A stretch of DNA of 64,000 bases from Paraburkholderia lycopersici. Its GTDB lineage: Bacteria; Pseudomonadota; Gammaproteobacteria; Burkholderiales; Burkholderiaceae. The stretch covers positions 62,001 through 126,000 of the forward strand of contig NZ_FMYQ01000013.1 in assembly GCF_900096975.1 (NCBI RefSeq). The letters are read 5' to 3'. Positions 25,338 through 32,607 of the stretch are shown one piece after another. How positions within the stretch are numbered: the stretch's first letter is position 1; each line of letters opens with the position of its first letter. Position numbers and translations under genes: made by a program. The notes under the pieces are model-generated. The model was given only the letters and a program-made list of their open reading frames with translations. It was not told the origin of the DNA and made no database searches.

Positions 25338-26732
25338 ATGACACACGATCAAATTTCCGAAAGCAGCACTGGGATCAATGTCTGGTCCACTGCGATGCAG
25401 ACAGGCAACGGCCCGCGCTACCTGCGGCTTGCCGATTTCATCGAAGGCGCGGTAGCGGAAGGCGTGCTGAGCCCCGGCGACCGCGTGCCCGCACAACGCA
25501 GTCTCGCCGCCCTGCTCGCGGTCGATCTCACCACCGTGACGCGCGGCTTCAACGAAGCCAGACGGCGCGGGCTGATCGAGGCGCGCGGACCGCTCGGCAC
25601 CTTCATCGCCGCGCCGCGCGCCGAGTTGCTGCAGCGCGTGGACCTCAGCATGAACATTCCGCCACCGCCCGTGGGTCTCGAAATGGACGCGCTCCTGCGC
25701 GAAGGCATGTCCCGCGTCCTGCTGCGCAGCGACGCCGAGCTGCTCATGACCTATCACATGGGCGGCGGCGGCCGCGCCGACTGGGAGGCCGGCGCGAAAT
25801 GGCTGCAACCCATGCTCGGACACGTCGCGACCGAGCGGATGCTCGTGTGCCCCGGCGCGCAAGCGGCGCTTGCCGCGCTCATCGTCGCGTTTACGCGGCC
25901 GGGCGACGCCATTCTGGCCGAGCCGCTGCTCTATCCGGGCTTGCCGCATGCGGCGGCGCAACTGGGCCGGCGCATCGAACCCGTCGCCGTCGACGCCCAA
26001 GGCATGCGTCCCGACGCACTCGAAGCAGCCTGCCGCGAGCACGAGGCGCGGCTCATCTATCTGAATCCCACGCTGCAGAATCCGACCACGGCCACGATGC
26101 CCGAGGCGCGCCGCGTCGAAATCCTGAGCGTGGCCGAGCGCTGCGGCGCGCGCATCGTCGAGGACGATCCGTACTGGCGCTTCGCCCCCGATGCGCCCCC
26201 GCCGCTCGCGCGCCTCGCGCCCGCCCAGGTCTGCTATCTGGCGACGCTTTCCAAGACGCTTTCGCCCGGCCTGCGCACGGCCTATCTGGCGCTGCCCGAT
26301 GCGCCAGCGCGTGCGCGCCTGCTGGCGGCGCTGCGCACGTTCTCGCTGATGGCCGCGCCGCTCACCAACGCGCTCGCGACTCACTGGATCGAGGAAGGCG
26401 TGGCCGAGCAGATTTTCTTGGGTGTGAAGGCCGAGGCGCGCGAACGCCAGCGCATCGCGGCGCATATGCTGGGTTCGTCCGCGGGCGCGGGCATTCACCT
26501 CTGGTATGCGCTGCCGCGTTACTGGCAAGCACGTGAACTGGCCGCCGCCGCGAGCACCGAAGGGCTGGCCGTGGCGCCTTCCACGGCGTTCCAGCAAGGC
26601 CCCGAAACCGCGAACGCGATCCGCATTTCATTGGGCGCGACGGGCGGCCGCGAACAACTGCAGGCGGCGCTGCGCAAGCTCTCCGCACTGCTGGCCAACG
26701 ACCGGAGCGCGCCGGCGCAAGTGATCGTATGA
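25338..26732 (+). CDS. MocR-type regulator (GntR HTH fused to PLP aminotransferase fold)
   Basis: A 464-residue fusion: winged GntR helix-turn-helix (about 20-80, RVPAQRSLAALLAVDLTTVT) followed by a fold-type I aminotransferase domain (about 100-460). PLP contacts are visible: the Schiff-base Lys in ATLSKTLSPGLR, NPTLQNPT, and EDDPYWRF with the pyridine-N Asp. MocR proteins sense PLP or amino-acid-related ligands and seldom catalyse. No good ribosome binding site precedes ATG 25338, so translation start is somewhat uncertain; the upstream TTG/ATG options are no better. Target genes are not evident beyond the divergent cyo operon. Confidence 0.88.
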   Translation: MTHDQISESSTGINVWSTAMQTGNGPRYLRLADFIEGAVAEGVLSPGDRVPAQRSLAALLAVDLTTVTRGFNEARRRGLIEARGPLGTFIAAPRAELLQRVDLSMNIPPPPVGLEMDALLREGMSRVLLRSDAELLMTYHMGGGGRADWEAGAKWLQPMLGHVATERMLVCPGAQAALAALIVAFTRPGDAILAEPLLYPGLPHAAAQLGRRIEPVAVDAQGMRPDALEAACREHEARLIYLNPTLQNPTTATMPEARRVEILSVAERCGARIVEDDPYWRFAPDAPPPLARLAPAQVCYLATLSKTLSPGLRTAYLALPDAPARARLLAALRTFSLMAAPLTNALATHWIEEGVAEQIFLGVKAEARERQRIAAHMLGSSAGAGIHLWYALPRYWQARELAAAASTEGLAVAPSTAFQQGPETANAIRISLGATGGREQLQAALRKLSALLANDRSAPAQVIV

Positions 26733-26977
26733 CGGCCCCGGGGGCGCGCATGGATTGCTGCGCGCCCGCCCCCCGCCGACGGCTTCCCACATGTTTTGCC
26801 TGTCCGGGCATCGCGATTGCTACGGCTTACCGCCTCCATTCTTTCGCCCGCAGCGCGGCCGTCCCCACACAGCGGCGACGCCGTCGCGCGGCGGCGCAAG
26901 TACACTCATCGGAGCAGTTGACGACCGGATTCGAGTAACCGCGCCCGCAAGGGCGCCCCAACGCGGGAGAAACGACG

Positions 26978-27874
26978 ATGGCAAACGAGCAAATGCTTGC
27001 GCAGATGCGCGACAAACCGGGCTTTATCGCCGCGCTGGACCAGAGCGGCGGTTCGACGCCGGGCGCGCTGCGCCAGTACGGCATCCCCGATAGCGCGTAT
27101 AGCGGCGACGCCGAAATGTTCCGGCTGATCCACGAAATGCGCGTGCGCATCATCAGCGCGCCGGCGTTCACGGGCGAGAAAGTGATCGGCGCGATCCTCT
27201 TCGAAGCCACCATGGACGGCCAGGCGCAAGGCAAGCCCGTGCCCGCTTTCCTCTGGAACGACCGCGGCGTTGTGCCTTTCCTCAAGGTCGACAAGGGCCT
27301 GGAAGCCGAGGCCGACGGCGTGCGCCTCATGAAGCCGATTCCCGCCCTCGACGCCTTGCTCGAACGCGCGGTGAAGGCCGGCATTTTCGGCACCAAGATG
27401 CGCTCGGTGATCGAGCATGCCTCGCCTTCGGGCATTGCTTCGATCGCGGCGCAGCAGTTCGCGTTCGGTTCGCAGATCGCCGCGCACGGACTCGTGCCGA
27501 TTCTCGAGCCGGAAGTCTCGATCAAGGCGCCGGACAAGGCCAAGGCCGAGGCGCTGCTGCGCGACGAACTGCTCAAGGGCCTCGACGCCCTGCCTGCCTC
27601 GCACGACGTGATGATCAAGCTGACGATTCCCGATACGCCGGACTTCTATCTGCCGCTCATCGAGCATCCGCGCGTGGTGCGTGTGGTGGCGCTCTCCGGC
27701 GGCTATTCGCGCAGCGACGCATGCGAGCGTCTAGCCAGAAACCATCGGATGATTGCAAGCTTTTCGCGCGCGCTCATCAACGACCTCACGAAATCGATGA
27801 GCGACGCCGAGTTCGATGCCACGCTCGCCGCGAGCATCGACGAAATCTGGAAGGCCTCGGTGCACAAGGTCTGA
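26978..27874 (+). CDS. Class I fructose-bisphosphate aldolase
   Basis: A 298-residue class I aldolase of the short bacterial type. Motifs include FIAALDQSGGSTPGAL near the N-terminus, GAILFEATMDG, WNDRGVVPFLKVDKGL with the Schiff-base region lysines, and VPILEPEVSI. It cleaves fructose 1,6-bisphosphate in glycolysis or makes it in gluconeogenesis. A GGGAG ribosome binding site precedes the ATG. Stands alone; a strong hairpin follows. Confidence 0.92.
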   Translation: MANEQMLAQMRDKPGFIAALDQSGGSTPGALRQYGIPDSAYSGDAEMFRLIHEMRVRIISAPAFTGEKVIGAILFEATMDGQAQGKPVPAFLWNDRGVVPFLKVDKGLEAEADGVRLMKPIPALDALLERAVKAGIFGTKMRSVIEHASPSGIASIAAQQFAFGSQIAAHGLVPILEPEVSIKAPDKAKAEALLRDELLKGLDALPASHDVMIKLTIPDTPDFYLPLIEHPRVVRVVALSGGYSRSDACERLARNHRMIASFSRALINDLTKSMSDAEFDATLAASIDEIWKASVHKV

Positions 27875-27928
27875 CGCCGCTGGCGTCTGCGCTGGCGTCA
27901 GCCAGGATATGAACACGGGATGACACGC

Positions 27929-27955
27929 AACCGGCCTCGCCTGGCGAGGCCGGTT
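27929..27955 (+). terminator. Strong hairpin after the aldolase gene
   Basis: A 27-base perfect palindrome with 13-bp arms (AACCGGCCTCGCC / GGCGAGGCCGGTT) around a single T. It folds into a very stable GC hairpin 55 bases after the aldolase stop and ahead of the transglycosylase gene. A smaller hairpin GACGCC/GGCGTC sits at 27873-27887. Confidence 0.65.
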
Positions 27956-27991
27956 ATACTTGCGCCTTCCCTTTTTCCCTATGCACCGGCC

Positions 27992-28699
27992 ATGAGGCAG
28001 TTACTCTGCCTGCTTGCCCTGTTGCCGGGCCTCGTGCAAACCGCGGCCGCGCAGGCGCAGCAGGCACCCGTTAGCGAGGTCGCCAGCGCACCGGTTGCGA
28101 GCGGCGTTTCCGCGGCGCATTCGAGCGCGGTTTCGCGATACCTCACGCAAAAGTTCGGCGTGGCGAAAGAAAAGGCCACGCAAATCTCGCAAGCCGTTAC
28201 TGGCGCTGCCAAAAAGTACTCGCTGCCCCCCGCCGTGCTGCTCGCCATCATTTCGATCGAGTCGCGCTTTCGCGAAAGGGCACACGGCGCCAATGGCGCG
28301 ACCGGACTCATGCAGGTCGTGCCGTCGGCGCACCGCAATCTCCTCCATAACAAGGATCTCACCGATCCCGATGTCAACATCGACATCGGCTCGTCGATCC
28401 TCTACGGCTACCAGCGCGACGCGGGCGGCGACCTCAACGCCGCGATGAAGAACTATGGCGGCTCGAAGGCGTATGCGGAAAAGATCCGCATGCGCGCCGT
28501 CGAATTCAGCCGGGTGCTTGACGACGCGAGCGCCCCTGCCGCAAGCGATGCGCCCGCAACCTTGGGTCTTGCAGCTTCGGTCTTCGCCGCAGCGGTGACT
28601 TCGGCCGCGGCGTCTGCACCGGCCGTTGCGCCCTCAACGGCATCGGCGACATCCGCGCAGGCCGCGGTGCAAGAGGCCGCTTCGGGCAGGGCACGCTAG
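27992..28699 (+). CDS. Lytic transglycosylase (SLT domain), secreted
   Basis: A 235-residue protein with a signal peptide (about 1-21, ends TAAAQA) and an SLT/goose-lysozyme-like domain about 65-175: AIISIESRFRERA with the catalytic Glu, then GANGATGLMQVVPSAH and AMKNYGGSKAY. It cuts peptidoglycan between MurNAc and GlcNAc, forming 1,6-anhydro products. The last 60 residues are an Ala/Ser/Pro-rich tail of low complexity. ATG 27992 gives the signal peptide; upstream ATG 27920 falls within the terminator hairpin region. Confidence 0.88.
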   Translation: MRQLLCLLALLPGLVQTAAAQAQQAPVSEVASAPVASGVSAAHSSAVSRYLTQKFGVAKEKATQISQAVTGAAKKYSLPPAVLLAIISIESRFRERAHGANGATGLMQVVPSAHRNLLHNKDLTDPDVNIDIGSSILYGYQRDAGGDLNAAMKNYGGSKAYAEKIRMRAVEFSRVLDDASAPAASDAPATLGLAASVFAAAVTSAAASAPAVAPSTASATSAQAAVQEAASGRAR

Positions 28700-28707
28700 A
28701 CGCGTTG

Positions 28708-28730
28708 TTCGCCGATGCTCGATCGGCGAA
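28708..28730. terminator. Hairpin between convergent transglycosylase and proQ-like genes
   Basis: Perfect 9-bp inverted repeat TTCGCCGAT/ATCGGCGAA with a 5-base loop, 9 bases after the transglycosylase stop. Could serve either direction. Confidence 0.5.
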
Positions 28731-28886
28731 TGGACGAGAGCGCGCGCCAGAGACGTTTCGTGCTGTACGCGCCACCGCAGCGCGAGGGCGAAAACGCGCG
28801 GCGCGCAAATCGTGTCGCCCGACTACGGGACGGATCGCCAGACAGGAGGCGTCTTCTGCGCAGTATTCCTGGCGGCGCGATCCCGC

Positions 28887-29786
28887 TCAAGCGCCGGCTG
28901 CGGGCGTCTCGCCGTTTTCCGTATGCTGCGCCGAGGCTTCCGCCGCGGCTTCTGTCGCAACGGGCTGCGCCTGCGTGGACTGTGCCGCTACTTCGGCCTT
29001 TGCTTCCGGCTTGGCCTCGCCCTCTTCGCGCGCCTTCGCCTGCGCCTCGGCCTTCGCCTTCTGACGCGCAAGCGCTGCATTCGCGCGGCCGATGTGCGAC
29101 GGATCGATGCCCGGGCCTTCCGATGCGGCGCCGTCGAGTTCGTAGCGCGAGCCGCCCGCGGCGACCCGCTCGTGATAGCGCGGATGATTCACGTGGCGCT
29201 TGAGCACGGCGACGATCATCGTGCGCTCATATTCGGGATGGCGCGCGACGAGATCCTCCGCCACGCCGATCTTGAGGGGTAAACGGTCGCGAAATGCCGG
29301 ATAGTGCTTCGCGAACACGTTCCAGACCGTGTTGAGTTGCCGGTTTCGTTCGATGCGCGCCTTTTCGGCCTCGCTCAGGTTAGCCGAAGGCGGCTGCTGG
29401 GGCCGGACCGGGCGACGGCGCTGCTGCTGGGACCGTTCGGCCGCCTCCTGCCCGCGAGCCGGCTTGGCCTGTTGCGGCCGACGTTGCTGCTGCGCGCGTT
29501 GCCCCTGCTCCGCTGGTTGCCCTTGCTGCTGCGCACGGGCGCCATGCGGCCGGCCCTGGCGCGAGCGCGCTTCGCCGGCGCCAGCCGCCCCTTCTCTCGG
29601 GGCACGCGGACCGTTCTGGGCTTGCTGGCCGCCATGGCCCTTCGCCCCCTTGTTTGCGGGCTTGCCCTGCGACTTTTGCGTCTGTTCTTCGGGCGGCTGG
29701 CCCGAGCCCTTCCCCATGCTCTTCTTGATTTCCAGAAGACCTTCCTTGAAGCTCAGGGTACGGCGTTGTTGCGATGCGGCTTTCAC
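28887..29786 (-). CDS. ProQ/FinO-family RNA chaperone with long disordered N-terminus
   Basis: A 299-residue protein. The ProQ/FinO RNA-binding domain is about 140-240 (NTVWNVFAKHYPAFRDRLPLK, VAVLKRHVNHPRYHERVA). It is preceded by about 100 residues very rich in Gln, Arg, Gly and Pro, and followed by a Lys/Glu/Ala tail (ALARQKAKAEAQAKAREEGE). FinO-family proteins bind structured 3' ends of mRNAs and small RNAs and stabilise them. Translation seems to start at GTG 29786 behind GGAAGAGAG. The long Gln/Arg arm is unlike E. coli ProQ and may add nonspecific RNA binding. Confidence 0.88.
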   Translation of the reverse strand: MKAASQQRRTLSFKEGLLEIKKSMGKGSGQPPEEQTQKSQGKPANKGAKGHGGQQAQNGPRAPREGAAGAGEARSRQGRPHGARAQQQGQPAEQGQRAQQQRRPQQAKPARGQEAAERSQQQRRRPVRPQQPPSANLSEAEKARIERNRQLNTVWNVFAKHYPAFRDRLPLKIGVAEDLVARHPEYERTMIVAVLKRHVNHPRYHERVAAGGSRYELDGAASEGPGIDPSHIGRANAALARQKAKAEAQAKAREEGEAKPEAKAEVAAQSTQAQPVATEAAAEASAQHTENGETPAAGA

Positions 29787-29995
29787 GTCCAGCTCTCTTC
29801 CATATGGGACCGGACGCTATGATACCGAATCGCGGCCGACCTAACCGGCGAATCACGTGATACGGCCGGTTTCGATTGCGCCTCGCGCGGCGCGCCATGC
29901 GGCGAACACGCGAAACGCGCTGCAAAAATCCGCCGATTTTCATGGGTCAACATCTTGCGCGCGCAAGGCACCCTCCCTTTTTCCCTCACGACACC

Positions 29996-30772
29996 ATGAC
30001 GATTTCGACATCCGCCCCCCGTTCCGCCACCCGCGCCATCGTCACCGGCCATACGCGCGGGCTGGGCGCGGCGCTCGCGCGGTTGCTGCTGCAGCGGGAC
30101 ATCGACGTGCTCGGCCTCGGACGAGGCGCGCACGAAGAACTGGCGTCGCGTCACGCGGCGCGGTTCACACAGGCAATCGTGGATCTCGCCGATCCCGCCG
30201 CGCTCGAACGCTGGCTGGCCGGCGACGCGTTGAGCGCTTTCGCGGCCGGCGCGCAATGCGTGGTGCTCTTCAACAACGCGGGCACCGTCGAGCCCATCGC
30301 GCCGCTCGGGGCGCAGGACGCAGGGGCAATCGCGCGCGCCGTGACGCTCAACGTGGCGGCGCCGTTAATGCTCGCGAACGCGCTCGCCGCTGCGCCCGCG
30401 CCAGGCGCGAATGCTTCGCGACGCATTGTGCATATTTCGAGCGGCGCGGCACGCAACGCCTATCCGGGCTGGAGCGTGTACTGCGCGACCAAGGCCGCCC
30501 TCGACCACCACGCGCGCGCCGTCGCACTCGATGCGCCTGCTGGCGTGAGCATTTGCAGCCTCGCGCCGGGCGTCGTCGATACGGGCATGCAGGAGACGAT
30601 TCGCGGGACGCGCGCCGATCGCTTTCCGATGCGAGAACGCTTCGAGCAACTGAAGCAGAACGGTCTGCTCTCCACGCCGGAAGCCACTGCGCAGCAATTG
30701 ATCGACTATGCGCTAAGCGACGCATTCGGCTCGACGCCCACGGCCGACGTGCGCGAACTCGCGAAGGCCTGA
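29996..30772 (+). CDS. Short-chain dehydrogenase/reductase
   Basis: A 258-residue SDR. The nucleotide-binding loop is TGHTRGLGAAL, followed by NNAG, the catalytic Ser of HISSGAA and Y-X3-K in YCATKAAL; all catalytic residues are present. It is closest in style to sepiapterin-reductase/benzil-reductase-like SDRs, substrate unknown. ATG 29996 is chosen because the domain begins just after it; the ribosome binding site is poor. Confidence 0.8.
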   Translation: MTISTSAPRSATRAIVTGHTRGLGAALARLLLQRDIDVLGLGRGAHEELASRHAARFTQAIVDLADPAALERWLAGDALSAFAAGAQCVVLFNNAGTVEPIAPLGAQDAGAIARAVTLNVAAPLMLANALAAAPAPGANASRRIVHISSGAARNAYPGWSVYCATKAALDHHARAVALDAPAGVSICSLAPGVVDTGMQETIRGTRADRFPMRERFEQLKQNGLLSTPEATAQQLIDYALSDAFGSTPTADVRELAKA

Positions 30773-30825
30773 GCGCGTTTCGGATCGACGTTCATGGCCA
30801 GGCCATACGGCTCCCGCAAACCCTC

Positions 30826-30875
30826 ACCCCAGGCAGCGTTTCCGCCCGCGCCCCTTCCGGGAAACCTGGGGTTTT
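30826..30875 (+). terminator. Rho-independent-type terminator after the SDR gene
   Basis: ACCCCAGG (30826-30833) pairs with CCTGGGGT (30865-30872), and inside it GTTTCC pairs with GGAAAC; a TTTT run follows at 30872-30875. Lies between convergent SDR and OpgC-like genes. Confidence 0.55.
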
Positions 30876-30956
30876 GCCGCAAATTCGGCAGCTCGCAGCA
30901 ATCCGCCCGGCGTTCTCTCCCGCAAACACTCACCTTTGAAGTTTCGCCGTCGCGCT

Positions 30957-32045
30957 TCATGTAAGCGCGACGCGCAGTCGCGCCGACTTCAGCCGCCGCG
31001 CACCGCCGGCGAGCATGAGCAGCGCGCTGATCGCCAGCACGTCGCCCGCGAGCCTCGCGGGCATCGAATCGGCTACATGTGTTGCGCGTAACAGCGTGTC
31101 GATGGCGTTCGACGCCACCGCACCACCCACGAAGCATACGAGCCCCTGCTGCCCCACGTTGACGATGGCCGGCAACCGTCGTGCAAGCCACGCTATCCAG
31201 CCCTTGCGCACCGCTTGCGCCGCGAGCCAGGCTACGGCGGCGAAATTCACGATGCGCACGCTCGCGAGGTTCTGTTTCATGTAGCCGGGCTGCGGGTCGA
31301 GATCGGCGAACAACTCGATGAACGCGAATACCGCAACGAGCACCAGCGCGAACGCGGTCAGTACGCGCCCCGTCCACGAGATATGAAATGGGCGCGACAC
31401 AGGATAAAGACGGCACAACAGACCCAGCATGAACATGGCCTGCCAGGCGAACGGGTTGAAGGGCCAAATGGCGCCCGGCGCGGTCGGCAGATAACCCGCG
31501 AGCCAGCAGCCGGCGAACCACAACACGAAGCTGCCGACGAGCACGAGATCGGGCGAGCGGCGCGCTAACGGCATCACGAACGGCAACGCGACCACGAGCG
31601 CGATGTACATCGGCAGCACGCCCGCGAGATAAGGCTGATCGCGAAAGACGGCGATATTGGCCAGCATCGCAAGCGGATGCGCGGCGAAGCGCAGAAAGCC
31701 CGACTCCCCCACCAGCGGTGAATCGACGCGCAGCATCACCGCCGCAGCGCCCGAAAGCAGCATGAGCGCAGCCGTGCAGAGATATGCCGCATAGATTTCG
31801 CGCCCGCGGCGCCAGAAGCGCCGGTTGGCCGCTCCCTCCCCCTTGCGTTCGGCAATCGCCAGCCAGCTGGCCGCGCACACATAGCCGCTCACGAACACGA
31901 AAATTTCCGCGGAATCGCAGAAGGCGAAGTTATGCAGCATCGCATGCGAAAGCACGCTCGACGGAATGTGATCGAGCGCAATGGAAATCAATGCGAAACC
32001 CCGGAAAAAATCGATTTCGATCGATCGCTTCGCGGTCTGATTCAT
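30957..32045 (-). CDS. OpgC-like multi-spanning membrane acyltransferase
   Basis: A 362-residue membrane protein with about ten hydrophobic helices. The N-terminus RSIEIDFFRGFALISIALDH and FVFVSGYVCAASW match OpgC/acyltransferase-3-like proteins, which add succinyl or other groups to periplasmic glucans or polysaccharides. No opgGH genes are adjacent, so the acceptor is unknown. ATG 32045 follows GGGAG and precedes the family N-terminus; the longer frame is rejected. Confidence 0.82.
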   Translation of the reverse strand: MNQTAKRSIEIDFFRGFALISIALDHIPSSVLSHAMLHNFAFCDSAEIFVFVSGYVCAASWLAIAERKGEGAANRRFWRRGREIYAAYLCTAALMLLSGAAAVMLRVDSPLVGESGFLRFAAHPLAMLANIAVFRDQPYLAGVLPMYIALVVALPFVMPLARRSPDLVLVGSFVLWFAGCWLAGYLPTAPGAIWPFNPFAWQAMFMLGLLCRLYPVSRPFHISWTGRVLTAFALVLVAVFAFIELFADLDPQPGYMKQNLASVRIVNFAAVAWLAAQAVRKGWIAWLARRLPAIVNVGQQGLVCFVGGAVASNAIDTLLRATHVADSMPARLAGDVLAISALLMLAGGARRLKSARLRVALT

Positions 32046-32543
32046 CAACGACTCCCGTTCGTGTCGAAGACTCCAATTGAAGGGATACGCAGCCGCCAAT
32101 CGACACAGATGCCGGCGTCGCCGATCCTTTTGTAAGGAAACCTGATCGAATTTCGACTGCGCGCTTTCCGCGTGAAAGGGTTTCGTAAAAGGGTGCGCCG
32201 GAGCGCCGTTTCCTTATGCGACTTTAATGCCAACATGAGCCGAAAAGTGATTGCGTAACCCACGGTAAGCATTTCGCCGACGCGGCCCCCTTCATTGACG
32301 CCGCCCACTCGCATACGGTGCGCGCCATGCACCCCGGCATGGCGTGCGCCCATTTGTGGTGCCGCATCCCCTGCGCGCGCCCATAGCGAGATTCCGACGA
32401 TCACGCCGACTGGAAAGGCGCGCGAAAGCATGCGTATTCCCTTTGCTCGCGTCATGGCGAGTGGACGCCGAACCGAGTCGAGGGTTCCGGAAAATTTGCA
32501 AAGTTTCGCGGCCCTTCCCAGGGTCATCCCGCCCCTGCCAGTC

Positions 32544-32567
32544 ATTTACTTGACATCTAAAGTAAAT
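32544..32567 (+). promoter_or_regulatory. MarR-type operator overlapping the operon promoter
   Basis: ATTTACTT-N8-AAGTAAAT, a perfect 8-bp inverted repeat, overlaps the -35 box below. Position and shape fit the MarR regulator encoded third in this operon, giving autoregulation and release by an aromatic-CoA ligand. Binding is inferred. Confidence 0.65.
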
Positions 32568-32578
32568 CGGCCTACATT
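32550..32578 (+). promoter_or_regulatory. Sigma-70-type promoter of the 2-aminobenzoyl-CoA operon
   Basis: -35 TTGACA (32550-32555, full consensus), 17-base spacer, -10 TACATT (32573-32578). The ATG of the first gene is 30 bases further, behind AAGGAG (32597-32602). Confidence 0.7.
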
Positions 32579-32607
32579 GTCCTTGCGGACTGAACGAAGG
32601 AGCGAGC

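Larger units (their letters stand above)
32046..32607. other. Divergent intergenic region before the 2-aminobenzoyl-CoA operon
   Basis: 562 bases. The right end holds the operon promoter and operator. A minus-strand open frame across 32045-32545 has a signal-like stretch (FPVGVIVGISLWARAGDAA) but no recognised family and an unconvincing C-terminal half, so no gene is called here. Confidence 0.4.

Noticed and set aside
32045..32545. 166-residue minus-strand frame before OpgC-like gene
   Set aside because: A signal-like segment exists but there is no recognised family and the last third looks random; it also overlaps the MarR operator region.
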